Part shown: positions 56,393-64,000 of the stretch, piece by piece
Numbering within the stretch: position 1 is the first letter of the stretch
Layout: every line of letters starts with the position of its first letter
Assembly: GCF_000829435.1 (NCBI RefSeq)
Contig: NZ_JXRP01000018.1
Location: 558,001 to 622,000, forward strand
DNA length: 64,000 nt
Reading direction: 5' to 3'
Source: Jeotgalibacillus soli
Lineage (GTDB): Bacteria; Bacillota; Bacilli; Bacillales; Jeotgalibacillaceae
Position numbers and translations under genes: made by a program
Notes under the pieces: generated by a model
Told to the model about the DNA's origin: nothing
The model's input: the letters and a program-made list of their open reading frames with translations, nothing else
Databases searched by the model: none

Positions 56393-58363
56393 GTGTCAAA
56401 AAAAACGGTCACAATGGAATACAATGATGATTCCATACAGGTACTAGAAGGACTGGAGGCGGTCAGAAAACGCCCTGGTATGTATATAGGTTCAACCGAT
56501 GCACGAGGGCTGCATCACTTAGTATATGAGATTGTTGATAATGCAGTTGATGAAGCGCTTGGAGGCTTTGGAGATACCATACAAATAACGCTTCATAAAG
56601 ATCATAGTGTTAGTGTACAGGATTATGGCCGTGGAATGCCAACGGGTATGCATAGTTCAGGAAAGCCAACGCCAGAAGTAATCCTAACGGTTTTGCATGC
56701 TGGAGGTAAGTTTGGTCAAGGCGGGTACAAAACGAGCGGAGGCTTACACGGTGTAGGTGCTTCCGTAGTCAATGCGCTTTCAGAATGGCTTACGGTCACC
56801 ATTTATCGGGATGGGGTCATCCACCAGCAGCGGTTTGAAAAGGGTGGAAAGCCTGTTACAACGTTAGAGAAAATAGGAAAAACCAAAATATCTGGTACCA
56901 CTGTACATTTTAAACCGGATCCAACGATCTTCAGTGTGACCCAATACAATTACGGCACGCTTTGTGAAAGACTTAGAGAAAGTGCTTTTTTATTAAAAGG
57001 ACTAAAAATAGAAATGATCGATGATCGGAATGATCAAAAGGACGTCTTTCAATATGAAACAGGTATTGAAGCGTTTGTAAATTATTTAAATGAAGAGAAA
57101 GACGTGTTGCATCCTGTTGTGTCTTTTGAAGGTGAACAGGATGGAATCGAGGTTGAACTTGCATTTCAATTCAATGATGGCTACTCTGAAACTATTTTGT
57201 CCTTTGTAAACAATGTTCGTACAAAGGATGGCGGAACCCATGAAGTGGGAGCTAAAACAGCCGTTACAAGAGTTTTTAATGAATATGCTCGTAAAGTGAG
57301 TTTGTTGAGGGAAAAAGATAAAAATCTAGAAGGTGCCGACATACGTGAAGGCTTTGCGAGTGTTATCTCTGTTCGTATACCTGAAGCCATTCTTCAGTTT
57401 GAAGGTCAAACTAAAGGAAAGCTTGGAACAAGTGAGGCACGTTCCGCAGTTGATAGTGTTGTAGCCTCACAGCTTCTTTATTTTTTAGAAGAAAATCCCG
57501 AAACCAGTTCGCTCCTAATTAAAAAATCAATTCGAGCTGCACAAGCGAGGGAGGCTGCTCGAAAAGCGAGGGAAGATGCAAGAAATGGAAAGAAACGAAA
57601 AAAATCAGATACAATTTTATCGGGTAAGCTAACACCAGCTCAATCACGTAATGCTGCGCGCAATGAGCTGTATCTTGTTGAGGGTGATTCTGCGGGGGGA
57701 TCTGCTAAACAAGGTCGAGACAGAAAGTTCCAGGCAGTTCTGCCTCTACGGGGAAAAGTCATTAACACTGAAAAAGCAAAGCTCGCTGATATTTTTAAAA
57801 ACGAGGAAATAAACACAATTATTCATGCCATCGGTGCTGGAGTTGGTGCTGATTTTGAAATAGGGGATGTACAGTATGATAAAATCGTCATCATGACTGA
57901 TGCCGATACAGATGGAGCACATATTCAAGTCCTGCTGTTAACCTTCTTTTACCGATATATGAAACCTCTCCTCGAAGGTGGGCGGGTATATATTGCACTT
58001 CCTCCTTTATATAAAGTGAGTAAAGGAAGCGGAAAAAAAGAAGTAGTTGAATATGCATGGACAGATGAAGATCTATCCGCTGTTGTGAAAAAAGTAGGAA
58101 AAGGTTCAATTTTGCAACGATATAAAGGTCTTGGAGAGATGAATGCCGACCAGCTATGGGATACGACAATGAACCCTGAAACAAGAACGCTGATTCGAGT
58201 GCGGATCGATGACGGTGCAAGAGCTGAGCGCCGCATCACGACGCTAATGGGAGATAAAGTAGAACCACGCCGAAAATGGATTGAAAATAATGTTGCTTTT
58301 GGCATGGACGAAAACTTAAATATCTTAGACAACGATCAGATCATGGTTTCAGAGGAGGATTAA
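56393..58363 (+). CDS. parE: DNA topoisomerase IV subunit B (ParE)
   Basis: A 656-residue GHKL ATPase subunit of topoisomerase IV, which decatenates daughter chromosomes. The ATP site is in EIVDNAVDEA and GRGMPTG, with GGLHGVGASVVNALS. The TOPRIM region has NELYLVEGDSAGGSAKQGRD and MTDADTDGAHI, and the plug motif LPPLYKVSKGSGKKE is present. AAAGGGG is 7 bases before GTG 56393, which gives the normal family length; the longer frame from 56285 is not supported. The parC start follows 2 bases after the stop. Confidence 0.95.
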   Translation: MSKKTVTMEYNDDSIQVLEGLEAVRKRPGMYIGSTDARGLHHLVYEIVDNAVDEALGGFGDTIQITLHKDHSVSVQDYGRGMPTGMHSSGKPTPEVILTVLHAGGKFGQGGYKTSGGLHGVGASVVNALSEWLTVTIYRDGVIHQQRFEKGGKPVTTLEKIGKTKISGTTVHFKPDPTIFSVTQYNYGTLCERLRESAFLLKGLKIEMIDDRNDQKDVFQYETGIEAFVNYLNEEKDVLHPVVSFEGEQDGIEVELAFQFNDGYSETILSFVNNVRTKDGGTHEVGAKTAVTRVFNEYARKVSLLREKDKNLEGADIREGFASVISVRIPEAILQFEGQTKGKLGTSEARSAVDSVVASQLLYFLEENPETSSLLIKKSIRAAQAREAARKAREDARNGKKRKKSDTILSGKLTPAQSRNAARNELYLVEGDSAGGSAKQGRDRKFQAVLPLRGKVINTEKAKLADIFKNEEINTIIHAIGAGVGADFEIGDVQYDKIVIMTDADTDGAHIQVLLLTFFYRYMKPLLEGGRVYIALPPLYKVSKGSGKKEVVEYAWTDEDLSAVVKKVGKGSILQRYKGLGEMNADQLWDTTMNPETRTLIRVRIDDGARAERRITTLMGDKVEPRRKWIENNVAFGMDENLNILDNDQIMVSEED

Positions 58364-58364
58364 T

Positions 58365-60800
58365 ATGAGTACAACAGAACGCTTCCAGGACCTTCCTTTG
58401 GAGGAGGTTTTAGGAGATAGATTTGGACGATACAGTAAATATATTATCCAAGAGCGTGCGCTTCCTGATGCACGAGACGGATTAAAACCGGTACAAAGAC
58501 GTATCTTATATGCGATGCACTTTGAAGGGAACACGCAGGAAAAAGGCTTTAGAAAGTCAGCGAAAACGGTTGGTAATGTTATTGGTAACTACCATCCTCA
58601 TGGAGATTCTTCCGTTTATGATGCAATGGTACGAATGAGTCAGGATTGGAAAGTTAGAAACATGCTCATTGAAATGCATGGTAATAATGGCAGTGTTGAC
58701 GGAGATCCACCTGCAGCAATGCGTTATACAGAGGCGCGTCTTTCAGCTATTTCTGGAGAATTACTTAGGGATATTGATAAAAAAACAGTAGAATTCATTC
58801 CAAACTTTGATGACACGTCGGAAGAACCGACGGTCCTACCAGCGCGCTATCCCAATTTACTGGTAAACGGTTCGACGGGGATTTCAGCTGGTTACGCAAC
58901 TGAAATTCCGCCTCATCAAATTGGAGAAGTCATTGATGCTACTATCATGCGTATGGAAAAACCTGAATGTACGGTAGATGAACTAATGACGGTTATTAAA
59001 GGACCGGATTTTCCTACTGGAGGTACTATTCAAGGGGTCGATGGCATACGTAGCGCCTATGAAAAAGGGAAAGGGAAAATTGTCATCCGAGGCAAGGTGA
59101 CAATTGAAGACCTGCGCGGAGGCCGACAGCAGCTCGTTATAACAGAAATTCCATATGAAGTGAATAAAGCAAACCTAGTTAAAAAAATGGATGAATATCG
59201 TGCGGAACGAAAAGTTGAGGGAATCTCGGAAGTAAGAGATGAAACAGACCGCACAGGCTTACGTGTGGTCGTCGAGTTGAAAAAAGAAGCGGATGCTAAT
59301 GGTGTTCTTAATTTTTTATATAAAAATACCGACTTGCAAATTACTTATAATTTTAATATGGTTGCCATTCACCGTAAACGTCCAAGATTAATGGGTCTCG
59401 GTGATTTGCTTGATGCCTACATTGGGCATCAAAAGGAAGTGGTTGTCAATCGTACAACGTTTGATCTTAAAAGAGCACAAGATCGCCAGCATATTGTAGA
59501 AGGGTTAATGAAAGCTCTATCCGTTCTAGATGAAGTCATTGAAACAATCCGTGCTTCACGTGATAAGAAAGATGCAAAGTCAAATATACAGGCTCGTTTT
59601 GATTTCACAGAACCACAGGCAGAAGCTATAGTTTCCTTGCAGCTTTATCGTTTAACGAATACGGATATAACAGCACTACAAAAGGAAACTGATGAATTGA
59701 AAACACAAATCGCTGAGCTTCAATCTATTTTAGCGAGTGAACAAAAACTGCTCTCTGTCATTAAAAAAGAGTTGCGCGCCGTTCAAAAACAATACAAAGA
59801 TCCTCGTCGTTCCATTATCGAAGATCAGATTGAGGAAATAAAAATTAACATGGAAGTATTGGTTGCAAGTGAAGACGTTATTGTGACTGTAACAAAGGAT
59901 GGGTACGTTAAACGTACAAGCCAGCGTTCGTACGCAGCGTCTAATGGACAAGATTTTGCGATGAAAGAATCAGATCGTTTGCTTGTAAAATTGGATGTCA
60001 ACACTACGGATGTATTACTACTTTTCACTAATAAAGGGAATTATATATTCGCGCCAATACATGAATTACCGGACATTCGATGGAAAGATTTAGGTCAGCA
60101 TATAGCGAGCCTAGTCTCTCTCGATCGAGATGAACAACTGGTAAAAGCATTGCATGTGAAAGAATTCCTCGAGAATCAGTTCATTGTTTTTATCACAAAA
60201 AATGGAATGGTGAAGAAAACCGAATTATTACAGTATAAGGCACAGCGATATTCAAGAGCATTAGTGGCCTTAAACTTAAAAGATGATGATGAACTGATTG
60301 ACATCCTTATAACTGATGGATCAAAAGAGCTTTTGCTTGCGACTTCTTTCGGTTATGGACTTCGATTTATAGAAGAAGAGGTTAGTGTCGTTGGTCCACG
60401 TGCTGCCGGGGTTAAAGGAATTAACCTAAAAGAAGGAGATACCGTCGTCAGTGGGATTACTTCAGAGCCTGACGGTCAGCTTTTCCTTGTAACACAACGG
60501 GGAGCAGTAAAAAAGATGGCTGTATCAGAATTTGAGTTAAGCGGTCGAGCGAAGCGAGGGCTTATCATGCTTCGAGAACTTAAGAAAAATCCTCATCGTG
60601 TGGTAAAGCTGTTTTCAATAGTTGATAAGAAATCTATGATTGAAATACTTAGTGCAAAGGGAGATCGAATTAAAGTAGATGTGTCGGCGTACAGGCCAAA
60701 TGATCGCTACTCCAACGGTTCATTTGCTGTAGATGAGTCAGAATTTGGCCAGGTGGTAGATGCTTGGGTTAGCGAATCGGATCCTTCAGAATTTATTTAA
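58365..60800 (+). CDS. parC: DNA topoisomerase IV subunit A (ParC)
   Basis: An 811-residue DNA-cleaving subunit. The catalytic Tyr is Tyr121 in AMRYTEARLS. The quinolone region reads HPHGDSSVYDAMVRMSQ, with both Ser kept, so no resistance substitution is evident there. The C-terminal beta-pinwheel (from about 500) contains TKDGYVKRTSQRSY and GAVKKMAVSEFE. GGAGG seven bases before the ATG. It is translated with parE as one operon, closed by a terminator. Confidence 0.95.
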   Translation: MSTTERFQDLPLEEVLGDRFGRYSKYIIQERALPDARDGLKPVQRRILYAMHFEGNTQEKGFRKSAKTVGNVIGNYHPHGDSSVYDAMVRMSQDWKVRNMLIEMHGNNGSVDGDPPAAMRYTEARLSAISGELLRDIDKKTVEFIPNFDDTSEEPTVLPARYPNLLVNGSTGISAGYATEIPPHQIGEVIDATIMRMEKPECTVDELMTVIKGPDFPTGGTIQGVDGIRSAYEKGKGKIVIRGKVTIEDLRGGRQQLVITEIPYEVNKANLVKKMDEYRAERKVEGISEVRDETDRTGLRVVVELKKEADANGVLNFLYKNTDLQITYNFNMVAIHRKRPRLMGLGDLLDAYIGHQKEVVVNRTTFDLKRAQDRQHIVEGLMKALSVLDEVIETIRASRDKKDAKSNIQARFDFTEPQAEAIVSLQLYRLTNTDITALQKETDELKTQIAELQSILASEQKLLSVIKKELRAVQKQYKDPRRSIIEDQIEEIKINMEVLVASEDVIVTVTKDGYVKRTSQRSYAASNGQDFAMKESDRLLVKLDVNTTDVLLLFTNKGNYIFAPIHELPDIRWKDLGQHIASLVSLDRDEQLVKALHVKEFLENQFIVFITKNGMVKKTELLQYKAQRYSRALVALNLKDDDELIDILITDGSKELLLATSFGYGLRFIEEEVSVVGPRAAGVKGINLKEGDTVVSGITSEPDGQLFLVTQRGAVKKMAVSEFELSGRAKRGLIMLRELKKNPHRVVKLFSIVDKKSMIEILSAKGDRIKVDVSAYRPNDRYSNGSFAVDESEFGQVVDAWVSESDPSEFI

Positions 60801-60825
60801 AGAAGTCTAAAATAGAGATATTTTA

Positions 60826-60858
60826 AAAACAGAGAGAATACACTTTCTCTGTTTTTCA
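60826..60858 (+). terminator. Terminator of parE-parC
   Basis: AAAAACAGAGA pairs with TCTCTGTTTTT. Confidence 0.85.
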
Positions 60859-60907
60859 TTCTCTATCAAGAAAAAACATCAAGAGAATACAACAGGAGGG
60901 TTTTGGT

Positions 60908-62347
60908 TTGAAGTATCATCAGACTATTTATTTTGTGGACATTATGAACAGTATTGCTTCAGAAATTAATGCTGTATTATGGGGATATGTATTAATTGCA
61001 GCTCTCGTAGGAATTGGCTTATACTTTACAATTCGCAGTCAATTTGTCCAAATAAAATTTATAAAAGAAATGTTTCGCATTCTCGGAGACAAAGCGACAA
61101 TTTCTGCAGATGGCAAACGTGGGATATCGTCATTACAAGCCTTTATGATATCAACAGCCTCTCGTGTAGGTACAGGTAACTTAGCTGGTGTAGCTACTGC
61201 AATTGCCTTAGGAGGCCCTGGGGCAGTTTTTTGGATGTGGATTATTGCACTTGTTGGTGCCGCTTCAGCTTTCGTTGAATCGACGCTTGCACAAGTTTAT
61301 AAAGTGAAGGATAAGGATGGATTCCGTGGTGGCCCTGCTTATTACATGGAAAAAGGATTAAATGCAAGATGGATGGGAATTCTATTTGCTATAATTATTT
61401 CTATTACATTTGGTCTCGTGTTTAATTCTGTCCAATCCAATACAATCTCCCTTGCATTGAAAAGCTCATTTGGCTGGGATCGTTCAATTGTTGGCTGGGT
61501 ACTTGTTGTATTAACAGCAGCCATTATTTTCGGTGGTGTAAAAAGAGTGGCAAATGTTTCAATGGTAATCGTCCCGATAATGGCCATTTTATATATTCTG
61601 CTTGCTCTTTATGTGTTAGTTACGAATTTAAATCTTGTTTTTCCAATGCTAGGTCTTATTTTCAGTAATGCGTTTGGATTCAATGAAGTGGTATCAGGTG
61701 GAATTGGAGCCGCGATGATGAATGGAATTAAACGCGGTCTTTTCTCTAATGAAGCAGGTATGGGTAGTGCACCAAATGCTGCGGCAACAGCTGGCGTTTC
61801 ACATCCTGTTAAAAAAGGTCTTATTCAAGCACTAGGGGTATTTGTAGATACGCTGGTTATTTGTACAGCGACCGCTTTAATTGTGATTATGTCTGGTGAG
61901 TACCTCAATGGTCATAGTGGTATTCAACTTACTCAAGATGCTCTCACATCTCATGTTGGAGGATGGGCCGGGACCTTTGTAAGCATAGCCATTTTTCTTT
62001 TCGCGTTTACTTCCATTGTAGGTAACTACTATTACGGTCAAACGAACATCGAATTTATTAAATACAATCCTATTGCCTTAAATATTTATCGAGTAATCGT
62101 TTTGGGTATGGTGTACTTTGGTTCTGTGCAAAGCCTTGATATTGTGTGGAACTTAGCAGACGTCTCAATGGCAATTATGGCTCTTATCAACCTTACTGCC
62201 ATCTGTTTACTTTCCCCAATAGCCTTTAAAGTTCTAGATGATTATCGCAAACAGAGGCGTCAAGGGCTCGATCCTGTTTTTTATCAACGAAATATACCAA
62301 ACCTTAAGAATGCAGAATGCTGGGATGATCAACCCGATAAAGAATAA
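60908..62347 (+). CDS. alsT: Sodium:alanine/amino-acid symporter AlsT
   Basis: A 479-residue member of the AGCS (alanine or glycine:cation symporter) family with about eleven helices. Family marks are GKRGISSLQAFMISTASRVGTGNLAGVATAIALGG, GPAYYMEKG, and GLFSNEAGMGSAPNAAATA. B. subtilis AlsT, also called GlnT-like, transports alanine or glutamine with Na+; which of these applies here is open. AGGAGGG is 8 bases before the TTG start. It keeps the parC-alsT order. Confidence 0.93.
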   Translation: MKYHQTIYFVDIMNSIASEINAVLWGYVLIAALVGIGLYFTIRSQFVQIKFIKEMFRILGDKATISADGKRGISSLQAFMISTASRVGTGNLAGVATAIALGGPGAVFWMWIIALVGAASAFVESTLAQVYKVKDKDGFRGGPAYYMEKGLNARWMGILFAIIISITFGLVFNSVQSNTISLALKSSFGWDRSIVGWVLVVLTAAIIFGGVKRVANVSMVIVPIMAILYILLALYVLVTNLNLVFPMLGLIFSNAFGFNEVVSGGIGAAMMNGIKRGLFSNEAGMGSAPNAAATAGVSHPVKKGLIQALGVFVDTLVICTATALIVIMSGEYLNGHSGIQLTQDALTSHVGGWAGTFVSIAIFLFAFTSIVGNYYYGQTNIEFIKYNPIALNIYRVIVLGMVYFGSVQSLDIVWNLADVSMAIMALINLTAICLLSPIAFKVLDDYRKQRRQGLDPVFYQRNIPNLKNAECWDDQPDKE

Positions 62348-62351
62348 GTCG

Positions 62352-62387
62352 AAAAGCCGGGATCAATATGTTGATCCTGGCTTTTTT
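62352..62387 (+). terminator. Terminator of alsT
   Basis: AAAAGCCGGGATCAA pairs with TTGATCCTGGCTTTT, followed by TT. Confidence 0.9.
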
Positions 62388-62617
62388 ATCCTGTTGTTCG
62401 TATCCTGGAACTAGTGAAAGGAGAAATCAATATAGCAAGACAACTGATGGAATAAAATGTATTATCAATTATAATTCGATTCCTAGCAAGGAAATTATTC
62501 CATTGCCTGCTGTGCATAGCGTAATGAAGGAATAGGAACAGGGTCAAGTGCTGCTCCATTGATTGAATCTCTGCTATCAGCTCTTCGGATCCCCTTGTTT
62601 CCAAACTCTCTTCCAGA

Positions 62618-63448
62618 CTATCTGTCTCCCCTAGGCATAAATTGCGCTAAAAATGGAGAAATACCAGGGTTTGGAGGAATATCTGCTTCTGTCACAGATA
62701 GATCCGGTTCAACCTCATTAAAGAACGCATTTGCTATGGCTACATAACCAGCTTGGTTTGGATGAACATTTGTAGGGTTTGGAAGATAGTTGATGGCATC
62801 AACTCCAAAGGCTTCGGAAACTGGAATAAACGGAATACCTCTCTTGATTGATTCCTTTTTGATAATTTCATTAACGGTATTAAGCATCTTTGTAACACCA
62901 TCTTTTTGCGTATCCAGTACATTTGGGTATGGAAAGAAATATCCCATTGTATATAAACTTGCAGTTGGATTAATGGAAGTGATCTCATCTAGAATTTGAC
63001 CATATTGAATTCTCATTTGATTGAGTGCAAAGTCTGCTGGGAGCTGCTCAAAGCTGACAGATTGACCTGCAGCGTCCTGTCTGACAAGTCCTAATACATC
63101 GTTAGCACCTGCTGATAAGGTGATTAGAGTTGCTTGTTCAATGCCTTGTCTAACCTGTTCATTTTCTAATAGCTCCAATATATTTGTTGTTGAGAATCCT
63201 GGAACAGCAAAGTCTTTTGAAAAATGAATTAGCAAGTCTTCCTGTGCCAATTTATGCGCAATAATATCCGTGTATCCGGCATCCATCGATTGATAAGGTG
63301 TCACACCTGCAGCAACTGAATCACCAAGTGCTACATAATTCTGTGGTGAAGTAAGTGCTGCATTTGCTGTTGGAATGGCAAAGGGAGCTGCTAAAAGTGT
63401 AAAAGTCATGCTGGCGGGTGCCACTATTTTTTGAATTTTTGTTTTCAT
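62618..63448 (-). CDS. Secreted SGNH/GDSL hydrolase
   Basis: A 276-residue esterase-like protein with a Sec signal peptide (cleavage after about residue 30, IPTANA). Block I is GDSVAAG (nucleophile Ser), block III contains GAND (Asn), and block V reads NPTNVHPN with the catalytic His. The Asp usually 2-3 residues before that His is replaced by Thr-Asn, so the triad looks incomplete unless another acid serves. The gene is alone and has GGAGATG before the ATG. Substrate is unknown. Confidence 0.85.
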   Translation of the reverse strand: MKTKIQKIVAPASMTFTLLAAPFAIPTANAALTSPQNYVALGDSVAAGVTPYQSMDAGYTDIIAHKLAQEDLLIHFSKDFAVPGFSTTNILELLENEQVRQGIEQATLITLSAGANDVLGLVRQDAAGQSVSFEQLPADFALNQMRIQYGQILDEITSINPTASLYTMGYFFPYPNVLDTQKDGVTKMLNTVNEIIKKESIKRGIPFIPVSEAFGVDAINYLPNPTNVHPNQAGYVAIANAFFNEVEPDLSVTEADIPPNPGISPFLAQFMPRGDR

Positions 63449-63567
63449 TCATTCATCTCCTGTCATAAACAATACAAAATTTCGACAAATCAGTTGCGTT
63501 TAAATGTCTAGTTGTTCACTGTTATTGTATAGGGCTTGAATTGATTTGTCACGATCCTTACATCACT

Positions 63568-63816
63568 CTATCGCTTTGTTTTTCTAGTAAGGTATTCATC
63601 CAATACCTTCAGTTCATCATTTATAAGTTTTTCCATAACTTCAAGATCGTTTGAGTGAACAATCGGGTCTGCTTTCTCCCAGAGTACGTACTCGACAAAA
63701 TAAAAATTTCTTATTCTTCGCAGTACCACAGTTGAAAATGGAAATACATCAAAATAAGCTCGAATTCTTCCGCGCCCTGAATATGTCCATCGAATTAATT
63801 TCATTTCCATCACCAT
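63568..63816 (-). CDS. Conserved hypothetical protein (82 aa)
   Basis: An 82-residue protein with an aromatic beta-rich half (LIRWTYSGRGRIRAYFDVFP, then FYFVEYVLWEKADP) and a helical end rich in Glu and Leu. No family was recognised. Three Met codons lie within five codons of the start and no ribosome site decides between them. Confidence 0.5.
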   Translation of the reverse strand: MVMEMKLIRWTYSGRGRIRAYFDVFPFSTVVLRRIRNFYFVEYVLWEKADPIVHSNDLEVMEKLINDELKVLDEYLTRKTKR

Positions 63817-63862
63817 TTTTATCTTAACACGAACATATGTACTGTGTCATTTTTAAAACTAA

Positions 63863-63997
63863 AGAACTCGGGATGCTCCACATCATGAAAAAGACATTGC
63901 TTTATTAATTGTAATGGAAGCATCTGAGCTTCTTGAAATTTTTCACTGGAAAACGAGCGAAGAGGCAAAAAAACAAAATGAAGAAAAATGCCATTAA
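63863..63997 (+). pseudogene. MazG-like nucleotide pyrophosphohydrolase relic
   Basis: An open frame without a start codon encodes RDAPHHEKDIALLIVMEASE then LLEIFHWKTSEEAKK. This is the ExxE metal-binding helix of all-alpha MazG-type pyrophosphohydrolases, including EASELLE. It is preceded by an in-frame TAA at 63860-63862 and ends at TAA 63995-63997, before the second metal motif. It may continue in another frame past the window edge. Confidence 0.6.
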
Positions 63998-64000
63998 ATA

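Noticed and set aside
63863-63997. Intact MazG-type enzyme
   Set aside because: No start codon, preceded by an in-frame stop, and it ends before the second metal motif.

Overview
The window is low-GC DNA from an endospore-forming member of the Bacillaceae (Bacillus sensu lato). The evidence is the strong purine-rich Shine-Dalgarno sites, the spore-associated genes (YjcZ-type peptide, YunB, a relic of spore photoproduct lyase splB, a KinB-type kinase), an S-box (SAM-I) leader, an SR1P peptide gene, and a block in the order citB - yneP - yneQ - yneR - plsY(yneS) - yneT - parE - parC - alsT. That block follows the Bacillus subtilis yne region, with a few local insertions. No rRNA, tRNA, CRISPR array or intact mobile element was seen.

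Layout. 1-5.8 kb: small spore-type proteins, a GNAT acetyltransferase, a dead azoreductase gene, the SR1P gene with its own promoter, and yunB. 6.3-9 kb: a marR-MFS efflux operon and metA. 9-11.9 kb: a splB relic, two convergent cold-shock genes flanking a ruined IS3-type element, and a CarD-like regulator. 12-16.3 kb: a beta-glucoside PTS cluster (licT-RAT/terminator-bglP-bglH) in which every gene carries stops or frameshifts. 16.3-24.3 kb: small proteins, an MFS exporter, a YqjA-like membrane protein, a catechol dioxygenase and nitroreductase pair beside a ruined HxlR repressor gene, and a membrane histidine kinase. 24.4-30.2 kb: an S-box controlled methionine synthase-like gene, an aldehyde dehydrogenase, a LysE exporter and an HPr kinase/phosphorylase gene. 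30.4-50 kb: three c-di-GMP turnover proteins (GGDEF-HD-GYP, PAS-GGDEF-EAL-PilZ, Cache-GGDEF-EAL) mixed with a DUF5317 operon, an LLM monooxygenase, an SF1 helicase and citB. 50-56 kb: a dead purine/uracil-permease gene and an osmoprotectant ABC operon with two substrate-binding proteins. 56-64 kb: topoisomerase IV genes, alsT, a secreted SGNH hydrolase, and a MazG-like relic at the edge.

How it fits together. Core genes (citB, parE/parC, plsY, metA) look intact, while accessory genes are heavily decayed: about ten broken genes or relics were found. The regulatory DNA is often better preserved than the genes it serves: the RAT antiterminator site, the catE promoter/operator, and the CcpC sites at citB. 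Much of the visible control is by carbon status (CcpA-like cre, CcpC sites, HPr kinase, PTS antitermination). No wholly new system could be proved from sequence alone. The best leads are a structured leader or small RNA just upstream of the Cache-GGDEF-EAL gene (46.7 kb), a 29-residue membrane peptide translationally coupled to a DUF5317 protein (32.4 kb), and an EAL-PilZ fusion with a dead GGDEF domain (37.9 kb).
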